DNA of 64,000 bases from DATNPX01 sp036702975 (lineage in GTDB: Bacteria > Cyanobacteriota > Vampirovibrionia > Obscuribacterales > Obscuribacteraceae), in assembly GCA_036702975.1 (NCBI GenBank), contig DATNPX010000053.1, forward strand, positions 33,126-97,125, given 5' to 3'. Position numbers and translations under genes: made by a program. The notes beneath the pieces were generated by a model, which saw nothing but the letters and a program-made list of their open reading frames with translations, searched no databases and was not told the DNA's origin. Of this stretch, positions 61,534 through 64,000 are shown in pieces (position 1 is the stretch's first letter; the number at the start of each line of letters is the position of its first letter).

Positions 61534-63591
61534 ATGAAAAAAAGAATTTGGCTCAGCTCGATACTGATGCTATCGCTGTCTTTGGGTTTCGTGCCGGCTT
61601 GCCTGGCTGACCAGAACTCTGCGACTGAGCAGAATTCGGTGTTCAAACAGAGTTCGGTGGACAAACAGAATTCAGTGAACAAACAGAATTCGGTGGACAA
61701 ACAGATTCAAGCTCCTGAACCAGAACCAGCCAATTCAAGAATTCAAACCCACTGGCCGCTTGCCACAGGCAACGGCTATGGGTTTGCGGTCATAGACGGG
61801 AATGGTGAAGTCACAAGGTTGTACGCGCACCCGTATCGGTTTATGAAACCGAACGCGGACCAAAAGAAGGACGGCCCAGACACAGTAAATTTTGTAAAAT
61901 CGCTGCGCTGGCTTGCGGATTCAACTCCACAAACGAGTTCGTCCACATCGTACCTTGACCATTCTCAGGTTATAAGGTCGAAGACGCCGCAGGGCGAAAG
62001 CACCTATTTCATGCCTTTTGGATTGAAATCAAACGCCCTGATAACGCTTTTCAATGCCACCAAAGACGATGCAAAAACAAGTTTGCGTCCGATCTGGAGG
62101 CAAGCCGTCGAAAGTCAGGAAATCATTGACACAGATTTTGAAGGCACAAACATTCATCTCGTCAAGTTCAAAGATGTAGATGAACTCCTGGCGATCATTC
62201 CAATGGATAGAAGCGCTCGTTTTAAAGACAACATTGATGAACTGCCGGGAAATGCATGGGCCTTTCTCGTGCTGGAGAATCGAAGCAAACTAAATGACTC
62301 GTTAAAGGAACTGCAACGTTGGCGAGGCAATAACACTTCGGACGATCTAGTAAAGCGTGAAATAAATGAACTCAATGCATGGAGGGTAGAGCCCAAAATT
62401 CACTTTCAATCAAGCAACGAGAAAAGCTTATGGCTGCAGAACGAAACTATTCTGCGCATGGCGCAGATACAAGAAAGTAATTCAGATACCCGCTCAAATC
62501 ATGGTTTGATTCTCGCCAGCTTACCCGATGGTATGTGGTTTACACCGTGGGTTCGCGACATGGCATATGCGCTGGTGGGACTTGTGCGAATGGGTCACAC
62601 GGAGGAAGCGAAAGAGGGCATTCTCTCCTGGTTCAATGCGCATCCAGTCGGCAGATGGAAGCATGAAACGCGCGGGTTGGACTATCAAATCTCAGTCACT
62701 CGCTACTACGGCGACGGTTCGGAAGAATCGGACTACTCGGGCAAGAGCACTCCAAATGTAGAGTTTGACGATTGGGGATTAGCACTATGGGCTGTATCCG
62801 AATATTTTGAACGAACGCATGACGAAAAGCTTCTTACTACAAAGACTTATCGCGGCGATACGGTGTATGAATCAATGCGAGACTTCGTGGTTAAACCACT
62901 TTTGGATAACCTCGATAAATACAATGACGGTCTGATAGTGGCTGAGGATTCTTCATGTTGGGAAGAACATCAAGAGAATAAGAGACATTATGCTTGCTCG
63001 ACCATCGCGGCAATTCCGGGATTAGAAGGCTTTTTGCAAATAGCCGAACAAATGCACGATGACGTCAGTGTGAAACTTTTGCATGACAAACTGCCACTAT
63101 TGAAAAAAGGGTTCAACGAAGCGTTTGTCAAAGACGGTTATGTCAGAGGTGTTGTTGAAGTTGAAGCGCAGCCCAAAAGCCAGTTTGACGGCGCTGTGTT
63201 GGAAGCGTTCAATTTGAATATTGTGAAAGACCCCAAAATTGCCTTTAAAACAATCGATAAACTGCAGACGCTAAAAACCGCATCAGGTGGGTATCGACGA
63301 AACACCGGACCAGGCAATTACGAATCGCACGAATTCCTGTTGATTGATTTCAATCTTGCTCGAGTCTATGCCAAATTTGGAAAGCCTGCAGAGGCTGCAA
63401 ACATACTCGCTACGCTCGTCGATAAGTCTTGCCAGGATAATGGGCTGATACCAGAATTATACGTTTCAGAAAAGAATAAAGACTGGTCGGGAGCCATTGG
63501 TGACCCAGCGGGTTCAGTTCCGATGGTTGGATTCGGAGCCGGTGTCTACGCGATTACTCTGTGCGAGCGTGAAAAGCCAGGGACTCACTGA
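61534..63591 (+). CDS. Exported glycoside hydrolase, GH15-like
   Basis: This 685-residue protein has a signal peptide (KKRIWLSSILMLSLSLGFVP, cleavage near ACLA), then five to six short NSV-KQ units (residues about 27-55), then a folded N-domain and an (alpha/alpha)6-type region: GMWFTPWVRDMAYALVGL, HETRGLDYQISVTRYYGDG, WGLALWAVSEYFERT, VAEDSSCWEEH (likely catalytic acid) and SQFDGAVLEAFNL. The pattern fits the glucoamylase/trehalase-like GH15 family, which cleaves alpha-glucosidic bonds. ATG 61534 is preferred over GTG 61525. Location is periplasmic or outer. Confidence 0.8.
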   Translation: MKKRIWLSSILMLSLSLGFVPACLADQNSATEQNSVFKQSSVDKQNSVNKQNSVDKQIQAPEPEPANSRIQTHWPLATGNGYGFAVIDGNGEVTRLYAHPYRFMKPNADQKKDGPDTVNFVKSLRWLADSTPQTSSSTSYLDHSQVIRSKTPQGESTYFMPFGLKSNALITLFNATKDDAKTSLRPIWRQAVESQEIIDTDFEGTNIHLVKFKDVDELLAIIPMDRSARFKDNIDELPGNAWAFLVLENRSKLNDSLKELQRWRGNNTSDDLVKREINELNAWRVEPKIHFQSSNEKSLWLQNETILRMAQIQESNSDTRSNHGLILASLPDGMWFTPWVRDMAYALVGLVRMGHTEEAKEGILSWFNAHPVGRWKHETRGLDYQISVTRYYGDGSEESDYSGKSTPNVEFDDWGLALWAVSEYFERTHDEKLLTTKTYRGDTVYESMRDFVVKPLLDNLDKYNDGLIVAEDSSCWEEHQENKRHYACSTIAAIPGLEGFLQIAEQMHDDVSVKLLHDKLPLLKKGFNEAFVKDGYVRGVVEVEAQPKSQFDGAVLEAFNLNIVKDPKIAFKTIDKLQTLKTASGGYRRNTGPGNYESHEFLLIDFNLARVYAKFGKPAEAANILATLVDKSCQDNGLIPELYVSEKNKDWSGAIGDPAGSVPMVGFGAGVYAITLCEREKPGTH

Positions 63592-63869
63592 GTTACCCCT
63601 GGCCGAGGAACACCTCGTCCATGCGGACCAATTCAAGGCGACCAGGAAATGCAAGCGAGCGGTCAGATCAGTGGGATGCAGTGTATACCGATGGCGTCTC
63701 CCATTCGGGCATGCCTACCGGCTTTGAATTGAGCCGGGTGGTCAGAGCAGCAATTTGCCCCTGGGTTATGGAATCGTTTTGATAGTGCCCCCACAGGTCG
63801 GTTATGCGCGTGTTTTTCGGGCAAACGATATCAGTCTGACAGGCCCTGCGAAGTGCAATCAGGAGAATC
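63592..63869. other. Intergenic region with short hairpins
   Basis: CGAGG-AACA-CCTCG (63604-63617) and CCGGCT-N8-AGCCGG (63718-63737) are perfect short hairpins. Neither has a T-run. I see no recognisable RNA gene. Confidence 0.35.
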
Positions 63870-63977
63870 GTGCCACCACCTATGGTTAAAAAGAATGCTC
63901 CGTCAAAGACCGAAAAATGGGCCGCTGAAAGTATCCAAAAATCTTACGAAGGGAATGCGAAGCGCAGAGCCTGGTAA
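63870..63977 (+). CDS. Possible small basic protein (35 residues)
   Basis: GTG 63870 lies 4 nt after AGGAG and opens a 35-codon frame ending TAA (63975-63977). The product is basic (MVKKNAPSKTEKW, NAKRRAW). An in-frame ATG at 63882 is the alternative. I do not recognise it; the ribosome site is the main support. Confidence 0.4.
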   Translation: MPPPMVKKNAPSKTEKWAAESIQKSYEGNAKRRAW

Positions 63978-64000
63978 TTTCGACAACGAGCCAGGACATC

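Noticed and set aside
63592..63869. Structured RNA (SRP or RNase P) in the last intergenic region
   Set aside because: Only short hairpins; the conserved cores of those RNAs are not present.

Overview
The window looks like a chromosomal segment of a non-photosynthetic relative of cyanobacteria, most likely of the Melainabacteria/Vampirovibrionia (Obscuribacter-like) type. This is an inference from style, not from a marker gene. There are several Ser/Thr kinases (one with an N-terminal zinc ribbon), many LysM, TPR and low-complexity proteins, a DUF4388 (PATAN) protein, large repeat proteins and frequent GTG/TTG starts with good Shine-Dalgarno sequences. I saw no rRNA, tRNA, insertion sequence, integrase or CRISPR array, and few hairpins that resemble intrinsic terminators.

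Layout. Positions 1-6.3 kb hold the end of a POT peptide transporter, an APC permease, an unknown protein, a methyltransferase, a HAD phosphatase, a small membrane protein and a probable unlisted small gene. Positions 6.4-13 kb are signalling: a zinc-ribbon Ser/Thr kinase, a fused double-sensor histidine kinase, a TPR protein and an OmpR/PhoB-type regulator. Positions 13.3-17.4 kb hold an esterase, a VIT-family transporter, a queuosine-precursor transporter, a SEL1 protein and a lytic transglycosylase. Positions 17.7-26.3 kb hold a TPR protein, a 38-bp tandem repeat array and two paralogous polytopic membrane proteins, the second with a giant repeat extension. Positions 26.4-38.5 kb hold an OmpR-type regulator, a receiver-only regulator, LysM proteins (one with a CHAP-like domain) and a 1781-residue LysM/zinc-ribbon protein. 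Positions 38.8-44.6 kb hold small unknown proteins, a TPR paralog and LysM-like proteins. Positions 44.7-52.6 kb hold two tandem Ser/Thr kinases, a degenerate-protease/PATAN protein, a secreted TPR protein and a trypsin-like protease. Positions 53-59.8 kb hold large unknown proteins, a LOG-fold protein and a LysM-like paralog. Positions 60-63.6 kb hold an ALDH7-type dehydrogenase and a GH15-like hydrolase.

The most interesting signal is regulatory. At least 15 intergenic sites on both strands carry RTTTKAY-N4-RTTTKAY, two heptamers exactly 11 bp apart, followed after 10-11 nt by a -10-like hexamer. A second class, AACTAAC-N4-TACTAAC with an extended -10, occurs four times. This is pho-box geometry (7+4+7, replacing the -35), expected for a PhoB/OmpR-family activator. 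Two such regulators are encoded here. The boxes precede LysM, SLT, CHAP, TPR, VirB6-like and unknown genes, so the window may show one envelope-related regulon. The predicted start sites also correct several start codons.

A second notable signal is the histidine kinase at 8697-11288. Its first DHp module keeps the phosphoacceptor His but has no ATPase domain. Its second module has the ATPase domain but carries Asp in place of the His.
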